From Diphasiastrum complanatum (lineage: Eukaryota > Streptophyta > Lycopodiopsida > Lycopodiales > Lycopodiaceae), in NCBI GenBank assembly GCA_029204225.1, contig CM055098.1:49837120-49901119 (forward strand): a DNA stretch of 64,000 nucleotides. Direction: 5' to 3'. Positions within the stretch are counted from its first letter, which is position 1, and each line of letters opens with the position of its first letter. This document shows positions 1-11,549 of this stretch, piece after piece. The position numbers and the translations under genes were made by a program. The notes beneath the pieces were generated by a model, which had not been told where the DNA came from, did not search any database, and saw only the letters and a program-made list of their open reading frames with translations.

Positions 1-692
1 TGGACATCACTTTGTTTAGGCAACTTATAGGTTCCTTAATGTGGATCACTATAACTAGACCAGATCTTAGCTTTAGTGTATGTAGGTTGAGCCAATCCAT
101 GCAAAAGCCATTGAATATCCATTGGAAAAAGGCTAAGAGGATTCTAAGATACATCTCAGGTACATTGGATTTTGGGATTCTATATAGAGGAGATGTGATT
201 AACCTTCATGCATTTAGTGATTCAGATTTTGCAGGGGACAAGAGGGATAGGAAATCAACAAGTGCCTATTCAACTTTCATAGGAGAAGGTGTGGTTTCAT
301 GGCTTTCAAAAAAGCAAGAAACTATATCTCTATCTTCAACCGAGGCCGAGTACAAAGCTTTGACAACCACTACAAGGGAGGTACTTTGGATCAAGAGATT
401 ATTGGTGGAACTAAAGATCATGGATTCAGAGGAGGCACCAATCATCTACAATGACAATATATCAGCCCAACACCTTGCATCTAACCCAATCTTCCATGCA
501 AGATCTAAGCACATTGAGATATGCCATCACTTTGTGAGAGAAATGGTGCAAGCCAAGGAGATTGCTTTGGAGCATGTTCCAAGCAATGAATGTGTAGCTG
601 ATCTACTTACTAAACCACTTCAAAAGACACCTTTTATGAAGTTCAGACCATCACTTGGAGTGATTAGTAAAGCAATGATTGAACCAAGCTAG
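1..692 (+). CDS. Ty1/copia polyprotein, C-terminal end (RT tail and RNase H), partial
   Basis: This is the last ~230 residues of a copia pol polyprotein; the 5' part lies outside the window. The frame is open to the stop at 690-692. It starts in the RT tail (ITRPDLSF, then RILRYISGT) and runs into RNase H: SDSDFAGD supplies the first catalytic acid, SLSSTEAEYKAL the glutamate, and YNDN and HARSKHIEI follow, ending in ADLLTKPL. The order and spacing match the complete copia polyprotein at 20,072-24,022, so the two elements are from related lineages but are clearly different at the nucleotide level. The stop lies about 15 bp before a purine-rich tract and a TG that begins an LTR. No internal stop is seen in the visible part, so this copy may be fairly young. 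Confidence 0.93.
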   Translation, partial: DITLFRQLIGSLMWITITRPDLSFSVCRLSQSMQKPLNIHWKKAKRILRYISGTLDFGILYRGDVINLHAFSDSDFAGDKRDRKSTSAYSTFIGEGVVSWLSKKQETISLSSTEAEYKALTTTTREVLWIKRLLVELKIMDSEEAPIIYNDNISAQHLASNPIFHARSKHIEICHHFVREMVQAKEIALEHVPSNECVADLLTKPLQKTPFMKFRPSLGVISKAMIEPS

Positions 693-693
693 A

Positions 694-706
694 TAGTGAG
701 GAGGAG
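694..706 (+). promoter_or_regulatory. Polypurine tract of the copia element
   Basis: A purine-rich run (AGTGAGGAGGAG) sits directly before the TGTT that opens the LTR. This is the usual primer for plus-strand DNA synthesis. It resembles the GAAGAGGGAG tract before the 3' LTR of the complete copia element further along. Confidence 0.7.
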
Positions 707-1420
707 TGTTAAAAATTCACAATTCTAGCTTGACTAGTTTTGGTCATATGACTTGTAAATAGTTAGATGGTCATGATGTGGCTTGTCACACGTGCCAAAT
801 AGCATAGGATTCCATTCATAAGGATGTTCTCAAGTAGACCTAAGTGTTAGAACCTTTGGAATGAGTCCAAATTATGCTTAGATACAAGGGAGAAAAAATA
901 GGCGCTATTTTTGGTAATTTTTGCATTGTTGAGGGATCTCCAAGATTCCAACCCTAACTTGGTAGGGATGAAAGATCCACCAAAATTAGCATTAGGGATA
1001 GGTTTAGGGCTACTCATACCTACCCAAAACCGTGATGGATCATGTATATATAGGTGATGATATCTCACCAAAATCAATCAAGCAATTTTATGTTTTTTTT
1101 CTCATAATGGTGCAATTGCTCTCTATGTTCATAATTGTTTGAGTACTTGTGATTACTAATGATTATAGGATTGAATGTAGGTCTGGTGTACAGTACTCAG
1201 ACTGTGGGAGGCCGTACTTTCACACGTGTGAAGCCTTCTTCAAGGATTTGGACCATTTAGTGAGGTTGAAGCATAGATTTTTGATGGATTTTGATGGTTC
1301 AACTTGTGCTAATCTTATGAAATCATAATCTATTGTTTCCCTCATCATTTCAAGTGTTTTAGGATCCTTATTTGCTGTAATTTTTACATTCTAGGCAAGA
1401 AAAAACTCAGCACAATGGTT
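707..1420 (+). repeat. 3' LTR of the first copia element (right edge approximate)
   Basis: The LTR begins TGTTAAAAATTCAC just after the pol stop and polypurine tract. It includes a TATATATAGG box near 1043 and, around 1190-1240, a segment with CAGACTG, GCCGTAC and TCACACGTGTGAA. That segment resembles the segment with TCACACGTGTGAA and AAGTACGGACAGG in the complete copia LTR. The right edge is not fixed because the 5' LTR is outside the window; a CA between about 1400 and 1440 is likely. Confidence 0.6.
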
Positions 1421-2436
1421 GGAAGGGAAAATGACCAACATTAGCTCCTGTAGAGATTCATTTGAAAGAAAACCAGCATAATTCTACAACCCAGTCCTGA
1501 GCATACTTTTGAGAATACAGGGAGAACTCCCTCACAACAATCTGATACCATATTCAAGGCAGTATCCAAAGGTGCCACCCTTGATTCTAACAAGAAATCT
1601 CATCACCATAACTATTGACAGTAGATTGGACAGATGCAGTCACTAAACCCAGTAGAGAACACATTCTGGTGCAGTAAAATTCCAGCATACGAGCATGCAG
1701 TTTACAGTCAATGCAAGGGAGTGTAAACCTTAGCATAACCTAAACCTCATAATAGAACTACCATTTTTTTCTTCAACAAAATGTATGCTCATTTTATAGG
1801 CCCACCTCTCTACTTCATTTTGTCATTTTGCTCTTCTTCTCTCTTTTCTCAGCCCTACAACAGTCTCTACTAAGGCATTGAATGTTGATTTAACATTTCA
1901 GCATGTGCCTACGTATAAGAGAAGCTCCTTAGATCCTGTTTACAAATCCTAAACACAAAAGGGTAACACATTGTGGAGAAACCACCCAACCAAGTTGAAG
2001 CATCCAATCAATCTTCAGAAGCCTCACCCCCAAGCCAAGAAACAAGAAGCATGAATGTAGAGTGAGAGTCTGGCAATGAATCAAGAACCATGATGAGGAG
2101 TAGGGCGAGTTTGGTCCTCTTATATAGAGCCTAATGTATCCTGGGCACATAGCCATGCATAGCCCTATGTTTCCTATACATGGATTCGCCTAGAATAGAG
2201 TCCTATGCATGGACCAACTATTCATAGAATTGCTATTGATAACTCTACACATGCATACACTGTCTCATTACCTTGTCTAAACTCCACTTAATGTGTTCTG
2301 GGCCTCACAAGGATATTAGTTACTTTCGGATCACGTCCAGTATGACGTGGCATAACTAACAGCTTGTTTCACTGGAGTACCGTGTATGCAAGACTAGGAG
2401 TATATTGTATCCTATGTACTGGTCATGGACATAACA
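1421..2436 (-). repeat. LTR of the minus-strand gypsy remnant, plus unassigned flank
   Basis: On the minus strand a tract AAGGAGGGAAGAA at about 2437-2452 precedes TGTTATGTCCATGACC, which reads down from 2436. This is the usual polypurine tract/LTR junction downstream of the gypsy pol remnant at 2472-4803. The far end of the LTR is not recognised and no second LTR was found. Between 1421 and roughly 1900 I see only non-coding sequence, with one TCTGATACCA near 1540 that may be a decayed priming site. Confidence 0.5.
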
Positions 2437-2471
2437 TTCTTCCCTCCTTAAACTGTTTCTATCCTTAGAAA

Positions 2472-4803
2472 CTAAAATTCGGGAAATTCTTCTCTCTCCC
2501 ACGAATCATCATCCTCAGTACGCCCCTTCCACCGAATTAAGCACTTAGAGATGGAACGATTTCTCAATTGTTTATCTCTAGTTCTGAGCACTTTCTCAGG
2601 TTTCAAAAGTACACTAAGCGACAAATCTTCCAAATGGGATAAATCCTCATCCGATCCAACTGTATCACCATCATGTAAACTTAGTTTCAAACAACTTACA
2701 TGAAACACTGGGTGTGCAGTCGATTTTCCTTGAAGATCGAGTCCATACGCCAAAGAACCAATTCTACGTACAATCTTGAAAGGTCCACAATAACGGGTAG
2801 ACAACTTATAATGCTTCCCTGTATGTCACGTCTTAGAATCTTTTGGAATCCTAAGATATACCCAATCATCAACTTTAAAATCTATTGGAGATCTCTTAAG
2901 ATCGGTATAGTGTTTAGCTCTATCCTGAGCACTACGGATACTATCCTTAGCCACTTGCAACATTTCTTGCATATTATGTAAAAATTCAACAACCTTTTGG
3001 ATCTTAACAGACTTCGTCTCAACATTTACTGGAGATTTAGGTTGAAAACCGTACATAAGCATAAAAGGACTATAACTTGTAGCAGAATGTTTTCTACTAT
3101 TATATGCAAACTCAACCAGTGGGAGATAATTTTCCCCATAAGATTGCTTGTGAGAAACATACGTCCTCAAAATAGTTTGATATCTTTTTGTCTGGCCATC
3201 TTATTCAGGATGATCAGAAGAACTCAAACTCAAAGAAGTTTCCAGTTTATGGAATACTGCTGACCAAAGTGACCTGTGAACTTAGGATCTCTATCACTAA
3301 CAATGTCACTTGGCAGACCATACAACCAAAATAATCTTTCAACAAAGATCTGAGCTAAATCAGAAGCCTTTATAGTTGACTTGATTGGTATGAATGCAGC
3401 TAACTTAGTTAACCGATCCACTACAACCAAATAGAATCATTTTGTCGTTGGGTCTTTGGAAGTCCAACTACAAAATCCATAAATTTGCTTTGCCATTTCT
3501 TATCTGGGATATCTAACGGATGCAACAAACCACCAGCCTTATGGCATTCAGCCTTTGCTAGTTGACAGGGCTTGCATTTAACAACATATGACTCGACATA
3601 TGGCTTGAGTTGTGGCCAATAAAATTCCCTCCTAACCAAGTCCAGAGTCTTGTGTATACCGGGATCTCATGCACAGGGTATGTCATGACATTCAAACAAA
3701 ATCTTTTGTTTGAGCTCGTCATCACCAGGTACGCAAAGTTTTCCATTCCAAAATAGTAATCCATCTCGAATGGTGAACTATTCCAAAATCTTTTTAGCTT
3801 TCTTAGTTAGTTGAGTCCCCTATGTTTCTAACTCAACATTGTCCACATTTCTTTCGGTTTGAACAATGTTCCAAATGTCACCAAAATGGGAATCTGATTT
3901 ATATTTTCCTCTCAACAAAAGATATAGATTCGTAGAAATCTGGGTGAATGACAACTCGTTCAGTTTACCGATCCGACTAAGAGCATCTGCAACTTGATTA
4001 GAGTTGCCTCTTATGTAACGGAGTTCATGATCGAATTTTTGCATCAATTCAGCCTATCGAGCTTTTCTCCCCTGAAGATCATGTTGATTACAAAAATACT
4101 TAAGAGGCTGGTGATCCGTATACACTACAAACTTACTACCATACAAGTAGTGTCTCCAGGTTTTAGGTGCATAAATTACAGCAAACAATTCATTTTCCTG
4201 CGTCGTATAACGCAATTGAGGACAAGTGAATTTTTTGCTTTCAAATGCTAGTGGCCTATCCATTGGTAATAGAATTGCTCCAACTGCAACATCACTTGTG
4301 TCTGTTGTCACAACGTAAGGTAAATCTGGATTTGCAATTTGTAACACGGGAGCTGAAATAATCATTGTTTTAAGTTTCTCAAAACTCTGATTCAAGTCCT
4401 CATTCCAAACAACAGGTAGACTAGGTTGATTCCTCTTTTTCTTTTTATTAACAATTCCTTTTGTCAGATTATTAAGCGGTGCTACTAACTTAGCATAATC
4501 CTCAATAAATCTCTTGAAGAAAAGTGTAAAATCTAAGAAAGACTTTACCTGCCTCACAGTTTCCAAAATTTGCCACTCAATCACAATCTTGATTTTATCT
4601 TCGTCAATCTTGATCCCATTTACTGTGATCTTATGACCGAGATAAAGCAACTCTTGCTTAAAGAATTCACACTTGGACTCTTTAGCATAGAGTAACTCTT
4701 GACGGAGCTTCATCAAGACGATTTTTAAGTGTTCTACGTGTTCCATCAAGGATTTATTGTAAACGAGAATATCGTCTAAGAATACTACCTCAAACTTCCC
4801 CAA
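2472..4803 (-). pseudogene. Ty3/gypsy pol remnant (RT tail, RNase H, integrase, chromodomain)
   Basis: Read on the minus strand from 4803, the order is the chromovirus one. RT starts at the FLDD catalytic box ([13 protein letters not shown]), so everything upstream (gag, protease, RT fingers and palm) is missing. RNase H follows (TDTSDVAVGA, YTDHQPLKY), then a linker with ADALSRIGKL, the integrase zinc-binding remnant (CKPCQLAK), the DDE core (FMDFVVGLP, IVSDRDPKFTG), a GPF-type C-terminus (TRYCGPFKIV, HPVFHVSCL) and a chromodomain (CLIRWKG, DDSWERE). Stops and frameshifts break it near 4050, 3820, 3660, 3420, 3200 and 2825. The expected DGQTER motif with the integrase glutamate reads DGQTKR, so that catalytic residue is also lost. 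This is a dead, truncated copy. Confidence 0.9.
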
Positions 4804-5830
4804 ATATGGATGAAATAATCAGTTATTAAGCAATCGAAATCAAAAATTCGATTCATTGTTCGATTCTTAATTTTACTTCATTAATGTCCATCGGGCATGC
4901 AAGGCATGCAACATTAAACTGTTTTTTTACTTTACGGAATTTTACGTAAAAATTCAATGCTACGGAAATTGTCAACTATAAAATCCAGTTTTGTATCTAC
5001 CTGTCAGAGTACATGCGTATGACCACTCAAAACAGATCTAACCAACCCATGCATGTCAAAATCACTCAGAGAAACTACATGCAGATATTCCATGCAAGCA
5101 CAGTACATCAAAATAGGAAATTGTCATGCATGCAATCAGAACAATTGGAAATTTTGCCAATTTTGCACACAAAATTGCAAAACTTCATATGCTCATATCT
5201 TTGGCTACAAGACACCAAATTGGGTGCTGTAAAGCTCAATACATAGGGAGAGCCAGTGAACAAGACACTTGCCATGTCAACTTGCCACCTAGGATTCACA
5301 CGTGCGAGTTCAGAACAACTAATTAAGTTGTAGGAGGGCGCACTTTTTCTAGACCAATCTGTCCAAAAACATGCAAACACTCAACCAAGCCTAAAATTGA
5401 TGATCCAAATAGTCTTAAATGGTCAAAAAGAGTTCCATGAAGCCTTCATACAGATCCTATGAAGCAGTATGGGCTGAGAACCATGATTTCTTGGTTTCTA
5501 GAAGTCAAAATTGCTACAAACTTGATGGAATTGAAACATAAGACTCTACCCATCAATTTACAAGTCTGATAGCTTGCTGGGAAGGTAAAAAGAAATACAA
5601 ATCATGCTGGAAAAAATCCAGAATGATCCCCTTATGGATTTAGAGAAATCCATCCCCCAAAATTCACCAAAATCAGTGACTTAAGTATGAAAATCTGGTG
5701 CTAAATCACAGAACAAGAAGACAATCACTCTATCAGCTAGTAGACTCTTGTTTCTGTGGAAGCTTATCAGGTTATAGAAATAGCTCTAAGATGAAACCGC
5801 TTAAAGAATCAGATAGGTTCTGATATCTTT
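4804..5830. other. No gene seen; A+T-rich flank
   Basis: About 1 kb with no recognisable coding sequence. Short open frames on both strands overlap each other and match nothing I know. ATGCATGC-rich words (GCATGCAAGGCATGC near 4890) are frequent. The right end abuts a priming-site complement, so part of this may be internal sequence of a minus-strand LTR element. Confidence 0.5.
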
Positions 5831-5831
5831 G

Positions 5832-5843
5832 GCTTTGATACCA
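5832..5843 (-). promoter_or_regulatory. Initiator-Met tRNA primer-binding site (minus strand, one mismatch)
   Basis: The plus strand reads GCTTTGATACCA. Its complement TGGTATCAAAGC is the plant initiator-Met PBS with one change from TGGTATCAGAGC. It follows CCAACA on the minus strand, the expected end of a 5' LTR. It marks a minus-strand element whose LTR begins at 5844. Confidence 0.65.
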
Positions 5844-6300
5844 TGTTGGAAGAAGTTAGAGGGAGGATCAGTCCACTCAATTCTTCTCGGTGCGCGCACA
5901 ACTAGTGACTTAGTCTGCGAAAACAAGAACATAATACTTTTAGAGCTTTTAATGCACGGTGGTAGCGGAAGCGAGGAGTAGACAACCAGACAAATCAATC
6001 AGATAATCAGACAGAATCATAGAAAAACATTGCAGTGTTGACACAGATCTGAACGCAGAACCAAACAGAGCTGTAATCAAATTAAGTATAATGAAATATA
6101 CAGGTCAATAATGCAGGTGAGCACAAAACAATAGCGGACGTAACCGCATGCTTCACAAGGCTAATCACAATCTATAAAGATTATGAGGCTGTTATTGACA
6201 ATCTGTCTTAAAGAGAGAATCAATGCGTGAAAGCATCTACAATGTCTATCTCACATGTTACCAATCATGCTTCATTCTATATCTCTGAATACTAAAAAAA
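5844..6300 (-). repeat. Candidate 5' LTR of a minus-strand retroelement (far edge unknown)
   Basis: The plus strand starts TGTTGGAAGAAG right after the priming-site complement, as the inner edge of a minus-strand LTR should. No matching second LTR is recognised in the window, so the outer boundary is a guess. Confidence 0.4.
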
Positions 6301-6469
6301 ATGTATTCACTATATACGCAATTTTATAAGTGTGCAGATGAAATAGGTACAAAAGTGGTTGTGCCATCTGTAGGAGATCGTGGGTGGTTGCCGTCGTTAT
6401 CATTGCACAGTGCATGGAACGAGCGTGAGGAGGCTGCGACGTCGTGCTTCACAAAAATTGACGTTAGTG

Positions 6470-6840
6470 AAAATGCAAAAATTGCGACACTGTCGCATTT
6501 TTCGCTTGTCATAAATTGCGAGTAAAAATACAGACTGTCGCATTGTCGGCTTTTTTTTTTGCCTGTTCAGGTTTACTTGTATTTATGCAGACTATGCAAC
6601 TGTCGCTTTTTTGGAAGTGTCGCAAAACACTTAGTTGCTCAGGATGGCCCGAAGGTGAAAAGGCAACAGTGTCGGGTTTTTCGCCTGTGGAAATTCCTGA
6701 GTAAAAATGCAGCACAAGTGTCGCAAAACACTTAGTTGCTCAGGATGTCCCAAAGGTGGAAAGGCGAAAGTGTCGAGTTTTTCTACGACAGTGTCGAGTT
6801 TTTCGCCTGTGAAAATTCCTGAGCAAAAATGCAGACTGTA
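6470..6840. repeat. TGTCGC/TTTTTCGCCTGT repeat array
   Basis: Imperfect direct repeats with a unit of about 101 bp. AAGTGTCGCAAAACACTTAG starts at 6615 and again at 6716. Each is followed by TTGCTCAGGATG, AAGGTG, GTGTCG, TTTTTCGCCTGTG and ATTCCTGAG. An older, more diverged unit lies before them (TGTCGCATTTTTCGCTTGTC at 6489). No coding potential. It may be the sub-terminal repeat block of an unrecognised DNA transposon. Confidence 0.7.
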
Positions 6841-7102
6841 GTGACAAACAGCTCAAATATGCAGACTGGGGAACAACACAAGTAAAAATGCAGCAACATG
6901 AATGGAGGCAGATTAACATAGGATTTAGGAGAGTAGAGGATATAAATCCAACAATTGTTACCTTTAGCAACACCTATATGAAGTAAGCTCGTATCAACAA
7001 TATAATCACTTCAGCGTTTTTCGATTGTCTCAACTCATCTGCTATAGTGATTTGAGCTTGTAAGAGATCAGAAAAAACCTCTATTCCTCGTGGTGGTTGC
7101 CC

Positions 7103-8206
7103 CTACGTAGGTAACTGGGCAGATGGCAGAGTGGAAATCCTAGCTTCAGCTCTATCAAACTCATCTTTGAATTTCTGGTATTGCCTTTGGGCTTCTACAG
7201 GGTCATGGTAAGATTGTGGCATCATGGAAGTATTAGTAGGAGGGGGTGGTTGTGCTAGGTCCTTAGACTGATCTAAGGCCTGATGTTGTGCTCTTGTGAC
7301 AGCAAACAACGGTTCTTTAGATACCCTACGTGCTAGAATTGTCTTCTTGGTTTGGTTAGGGCAATCTTTATAGCAATGCCATATGATACAATCAGTATAT
7401 GCAACTACAAAATCATATCGAACTCTACATTCACAGACAAAATATCTCTTCTGAAGTGCTAAAGGGAAAATGTCATAATCATTTTGGTTGACTTGTGTAG
7501 GTTGTTCCTCCAAATAGTATTGGTCATTGGAATAAGAGAATATGCCTCATCTATGTATGTGTTAGAATTACCGTCATCATAAGTAGATTCATAGACTGGG
7601 GTGTCATAGGTGGTATTTTGCACTACATTCACCTGAACTTGGGGTTAGTTCTACTAATTTGGCCTACTAGGTGGAGCAGATCCTCTTGGACCAGGGAGTG
7701 GGGTTGTCCTCATGGTGCATATTGTTGTGGTCTAGAATATTGCATGTTGCGTGGATTGTACCTATAGCTGGATGTGGTATGAGTAGTCGTATCGTAGAGT
7801 ATACATTGCTATGTTTCATAAGGTCGGTGTAATGGACACTCATTACTGGTATGTGCGCCATGACATTGTGGGTACCAAGTATCTTCTCGCCTATGGATAG
7901 CGTTACCAGATGGCAATTGCCCTGGCAACTAACTCTGAATAGACTTTAAACCTTGCTGAAACTCTTTGCTGAGTTTCTCCATCTGTTGTTCATTCATCAC
8001 CTCAAACTGAGACTCCCAGACTTGGTCGAAATCTTGGGGCTCACTTGGGCGATTATCAGGGTAAGCACGGTGAGCTCTTTTCTCTTTCTGGTCCTCATCA
8101 TCAGACCCTTTATCTTCTTCACGAATGGCATCGGACATAGCAGACTTAAGAGTAAAATACTCTTCACTGGGTTTAAGCTCTTTCCGAATGCGCCTTGGAA
8201 GGCCAA
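7103..8206 (-). pseudogene. Gag-like remnant with zinc-knuckle-like motifs
   Basis: Three minus-strand open segments (8138-7929, 7861-7667, 7513-7103), separated by frame breaks, look like one decayed gag-type protein. The first is highly charged (DKGSDDEDQKEKR) and ends in a predicted helix (EVMNEQQMEKLSKEF). After a break comes CHGAHTSNECPLH, which resembles a degenerate CCHC knuckle. The last segment has a Cys/His cluster (CIIWHCYKDCPNQ), a proline run (AQPPPPT) and a charged helix (QRQYQKFKDEFDRAEAR). A related minus-strand segment at about 33,840-33,900 reads CGYGHYYKDC, a proper CX2-4-type knuckle, so both probably come from one retroelement family. No pol is seen nearby. The gag assignment is inferred. 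Confidence 0.5.
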
Positions 8207-8530
8207 CTATAAACTATAAGATCAACATTTTATCAATTGGTTGTTGGCTAAGGGCATGTTTTAGTGGTACAAAAAAAGAACCAATTTTCCACAGTACCTT
8301 TTGGTAGTATATGTCAATATTTGTGAATTTTATTACTCATAATTTATATTTCCAATACAATACTTATGGTAGTACATTTCTCACTTTTTGGAACAAGTGA
8401 TAGGTCCCACGAGTTAATGCAATGAAGGCGTCCTTGACAATCATCTGCATACTAATCACATGGGCCTACTAATCATAGGCCTATTTTATCTAATTCGAAT
8501 TTGGATAATAAATGCTTTGCCCTCCAAATG
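8207..8530. other. No gene seen
   Basis: A+T-rich non-coding sequence between the gag-like remnant and the TTGCTTTCTGCTATC repeat tract. I recognise nothing in it. Confidence 0.5.
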
Positions 8531-8547
8531 ATTAATTTAGAGTTTTA

Positions 8548-8940
8548 GTGTTATCCTTGCTTTTTGCTATCAGTGAACATATTGTTGCTCTCTGTTATGA
8601 TCAGTTCACGTTGCTATCTTGCTTTCTGCTATCAGTTCATCTGCTATCTTGGTTTTTGATATCTTGCTTTCTGCTATCAGTGAACATATCGTTGCTTTTT
8701 GCTATGATCAGTTCACATTGCTATCTTGCTTTCTGCTATCAGTTCATCTGCTATCTTGCTTTTTGATATCTTGCTTTCTGCTATGATTGTTTTCTACTAT
8801 CAATTCATTCCAATTTGCTTTCTTGCTTTCTTGCTTTTTTTTGGTTCATTGCTATCTTTCTTTTCTGCTCTCACGACATTTTTATCATTGCTTTCTGCTA
8901 TCGTTGCTTTCTGTTGTCATTGCTTTCTCGATCATCTGTT
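8548..8940 (+). repeat. Degenerate TTGCTTTCTGCTATCA tandem repeat
   Basis: The words TTGCTTTCTGCTATC, AGTTCATCTGCTATCTTG and TGATCAGTTCAC recur many times in a pyrimidine-rich strand. One longer block (GTGAACATATTGTTGCT through TTGCTTTCTGCTATCAGTTC) is repeated at roughly 8570-8650 and 8670-8750. It lies directly before the start codon of the unknown pseudogene at 8948, where a promoter or leader would be. Confidence 0.8.
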
Positions 8941-8947
8941 GTAAAAG

Positions 8948-9179
8948 ATGAGGACACCTGCAAGGAAGTGCAAAGCTGCCTCTAAGGCCACTGCTGAAAA
9001 TCCTGAGACATCAAGCGCACCTCCCAGCACACACAAATGGTCACAGACCAGCTACCACGATGGATCATCAGCTAGGATGGGTGTCATGGATCAATCTAAG
9101 ACCACACATTCACAGCTTGACAAATCGTTTGAGAGAATGGCTGTTGCGGCCGGCAATCGTTCAAGCCACAAGAAAAAGG
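8948..9179 (+). pseudogene. Unrecognised gene, exon A
   Basis: Open from an ATG at 8948 and ending in a GT donor at 9180. The encoded 77 residues are Ser/Thr/Lys-rich (MRTPARKCKAAS at the N-terminus, SHKKKG at the C-terminus) and have no recognised domain. The donor leaves phase 1. Joining it to the acceptor at 10,200 gives an exact in-frame continuation into exon B, which is my main evidence that this is a real spliced gene. The ATG is the first in the frame and sits just after the pyrimidine-rich repeat tract. I do not recognise the protein; a transposon accessory gene or a captured host gene are both possible. Confidence 0.5.
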
Positions 9180-10200
9180 GTAAATTATATTGTAGAATTC
9201 TGTCTGTAATGAATTTCATTAATTTTAGCACTTTTAGTATTATGGTAGTATTAGCTGCTTTTGGTTCTTAATTTGCAACTATATCTGGTTTTAGGTCTTA
9301 ATCGGCTATTTTAGCTGATTTTGGTACTTAATTTTGTACTTTAGCTGCTGTTGATACTTAACTTGGTACTTTAGCTGCTTTGGTTATTTAGTTTGATACT
9401 TTTTATATTGTGGTAGAAATTAGCTGCTTTTGGTTCTTTAATTGGTACTTTAGCTGGATTTGGTACTTAACTAGTACTTTGCTTCTTTAGGTACTTAATT
9501 TGGCACTTTAGCTGATTTTGGTAATCAAATAGTACTTTAGCTACTTTTGGTAGTTTTGGTAGTAATTAGCTGCTTTTGGTACTTAATTTTGTACTTTGGT
9601 ATTTTATCTGAATTTGGTACTTACCTACCTTGGTACTTTATTTGCTTTTAGGGTTTAGGGTGGTACTTTAGCTACTTTTGGTACTTAAGTAGTACTTTGT
9701 TGCTTTTGGTACTTGGTTTGGAACTTGATTTTGTACTTTGGTACTTTATCTTATTTTGGTACTTACGTTGGTACTTTATTTGCTTTTGGTACTTAATTTG
9801 GTACTTTAGTTGCTTCTGGTACTTAAGTAGTACTTAACTTGGTACTTTTTCTGATTTTGATACTTTTAGTAGTTTTGGTATTATGGTAGTAATTAGTTGC
9901 TTTTAGTTCTTAATTTAGTACTTTTGGTACTTTTTGTTGCTTTTGGTCTTTGGCTGTTTTTGGTACTTTTGATATTATGGTAGGACTATTTAGTACTTAT
10001 GGTACTTTAGCTAATTTTGGTACTTAATTTAGTACTTTAGCAGGTTTTTGTATATAACTTGAAATTTTAAAAAACTGCTTATGGTGCCTATTTTGGAAGT
10101 ATAGCTTCTTTTGGTACTTTATTTGGTTATTTTTGGTACTTTTTATATAAGGATTTACAATGAGCAGTTTGTGTTAAAATTAGCACTATCTGTTTTGCAG
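9180..10200 (+). repeat. Intron A: degenerate TTGGTACTT(T/A) repeat
   Basis: About 1 kb made almost wholly of short variants of TTTTGGTACTTTAGCTGC and TTTTGGTACTTAATT, dozens of copies, with no long perfect array. It begins GTAAATT and ends TGTTTTGCAG, good plant splice borders. The same repeat fills most of the next intron at 11,073-11,549. Confidence 0.75.
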
Positions 10201-11072
10201 GAAAAAACAAAATGGATGAGTACCCGATACTGGAAAAGTTCTACTACTCAGTCGAGGAGCTTCATGAAGAGTATGGCTTGAGCCTAGAGGGCAAACTGGC
10301 GAAAGGTCTGCTTAACACTGATCTTCCAAACAGTCAGTGGCTAATGGTCTTCAGGTTGGGATACAAAAAAAATGTTAAGATATACCTTAACCAACTGCAT
10401 CCACAATTTGTGGATGATTGTCGTCTGCTATTCCACAAGGTGTACTAGGCTCCTCCATCCTGTGACGAAATCACAACCAGATTCACCAAATGCTATGCCT
10501 TTGAGCGCTGCAAGGCCATCAAATTGGACCCTGCCTATCACAATATAGCATGGGTGAGATTTGGTGAGAATGTGATTGCAATGTGCAGTAGCAAGAAGGA
10601 TGGCCTATAGAAAAAATTGGAAAATTGGAGCAGGGCTAACAGGCCCTCTCAGAGTGGGCAACTAGGAGCTGGAGGCAAGAGAGAGCACTCCAACAAGTTT
10701 GGAGGTGAGGACAATGTGTCCCACGCTGCTCTATCCCCTCCAGGATATATGTCTAAGGTGGAGGCGATGAATCAGAGAGTCGCAAAAAGATCAGGGTGGG
10801 TGCTTGCAAGGTTATCAGAATTGAAGGACAACATTCAGAAGAAGAAGAAAAAATTGTTGGTCAGGCAGAGTGAAAACACATTAGTCCAAGTAATCAAGGT
10901 CGAGATTCATGAGCTGGAGAAGCGCCTGGTTGAGCTGCGGACACGGACTCCTTCCAATGAAGAGAAGATAAAAGAAGTGGATGATCAGCTCATTTTGACC
11001 AGGCGTATGCTAAAAAAAGCTGAAATGCAAACGGATGCCTAGTCCCTCGGAAGGGAGGTTGCAGAGGAGGAG
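10201..11072 (+). pseudogene. Unrecognised gene, exon B (three in-frame TAG stops)
   Basis: One reading frame covers about 290 codons, interrupted only by three TAG codons (10,446, 10,607, 11,040). It includes EYPILEKFYYSVEELHEEYG, QWLMVFRLGYKKNVKIYLNQ, then after the first stop NIAWVRFGENVIAMCSSK, and a long charged region predicted to form a coiled coil (LARLSELKDNIQKKKKKLL, EIHELEKRLVELRTRT). It has no zinc finger, DDE or RT motif. The exon ends at a GT donor (11,073) in phase 0. The absence of frameshifts with three identical amber codons suggests recent point mutation rather than long decay. Function unknown. Confidence 0.55.
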
Positions 11073-11549
11073 GTAAATTTTTTGGTAGTCTTCCTTTTTC
11101 TGTTTGGTACTTTTTGTTCTTTGGAAGCTTATGAACATGCTTTGGTGATTATAATGAAACCTTTGGAGCTTTTAATAATTTTCATGTTATTTTTTTGGTA
11201 CTATTATGGTGTTTTTTGTACTTTTGGTACTTCTGGATTATACTTTTATGGTGTTTTTTTGGTACTTTTATGGTGTTTTTGGTACTTTTGGTACTTCTGG
11301 ATTCGCTTTTTAATACTGTTTGGCATTTTCTATGCAATGTTTGGTACTTTTTAGATCTTGTTTGGTACTTCTGGTACTTCTGGATTCGTTTTTTAGTACT
11401 ATTTGGCACTTTTATACTTTGTTTGGTAGTTTATTGAAAATGCTTGATAGTTTTGAAGCTATTGTATAGTATATACAATGTTGGCTATTGTTTGGTACTA
11501 TTGTTTATTGTTTGGTGCTATTTTGTAATAATTTGGATTTCTATTGCAG
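11073..11549 (+). repeat. Intron B: second TTGGTACTT-rich intron
   Basis: It starts GTAAATTTT and ends TCTATTGCAG. Inside are many copies of TTTTGGTACTT and CTTCTGGATTCG-type words, the same simple theme as intron A but with its own TTCTGGATT variant. Confidence 0.65.

Noticed and set aside
9300-10150. Regular short repeats considered as a CRISPR-like array
   Set aside because: The units are degenerate, with no constant repeat/spacer sizes. This is plant nuclear DNA, with splice sites at both ends.
11082-11437. Overlapping frames rich in Phe/Tyr/Trp on plus and Lys/Tyr/Gln on minus
   Set aside because: They are translations of the TTGGTACTT repeat inside the second intron of the unknown pseudogene.
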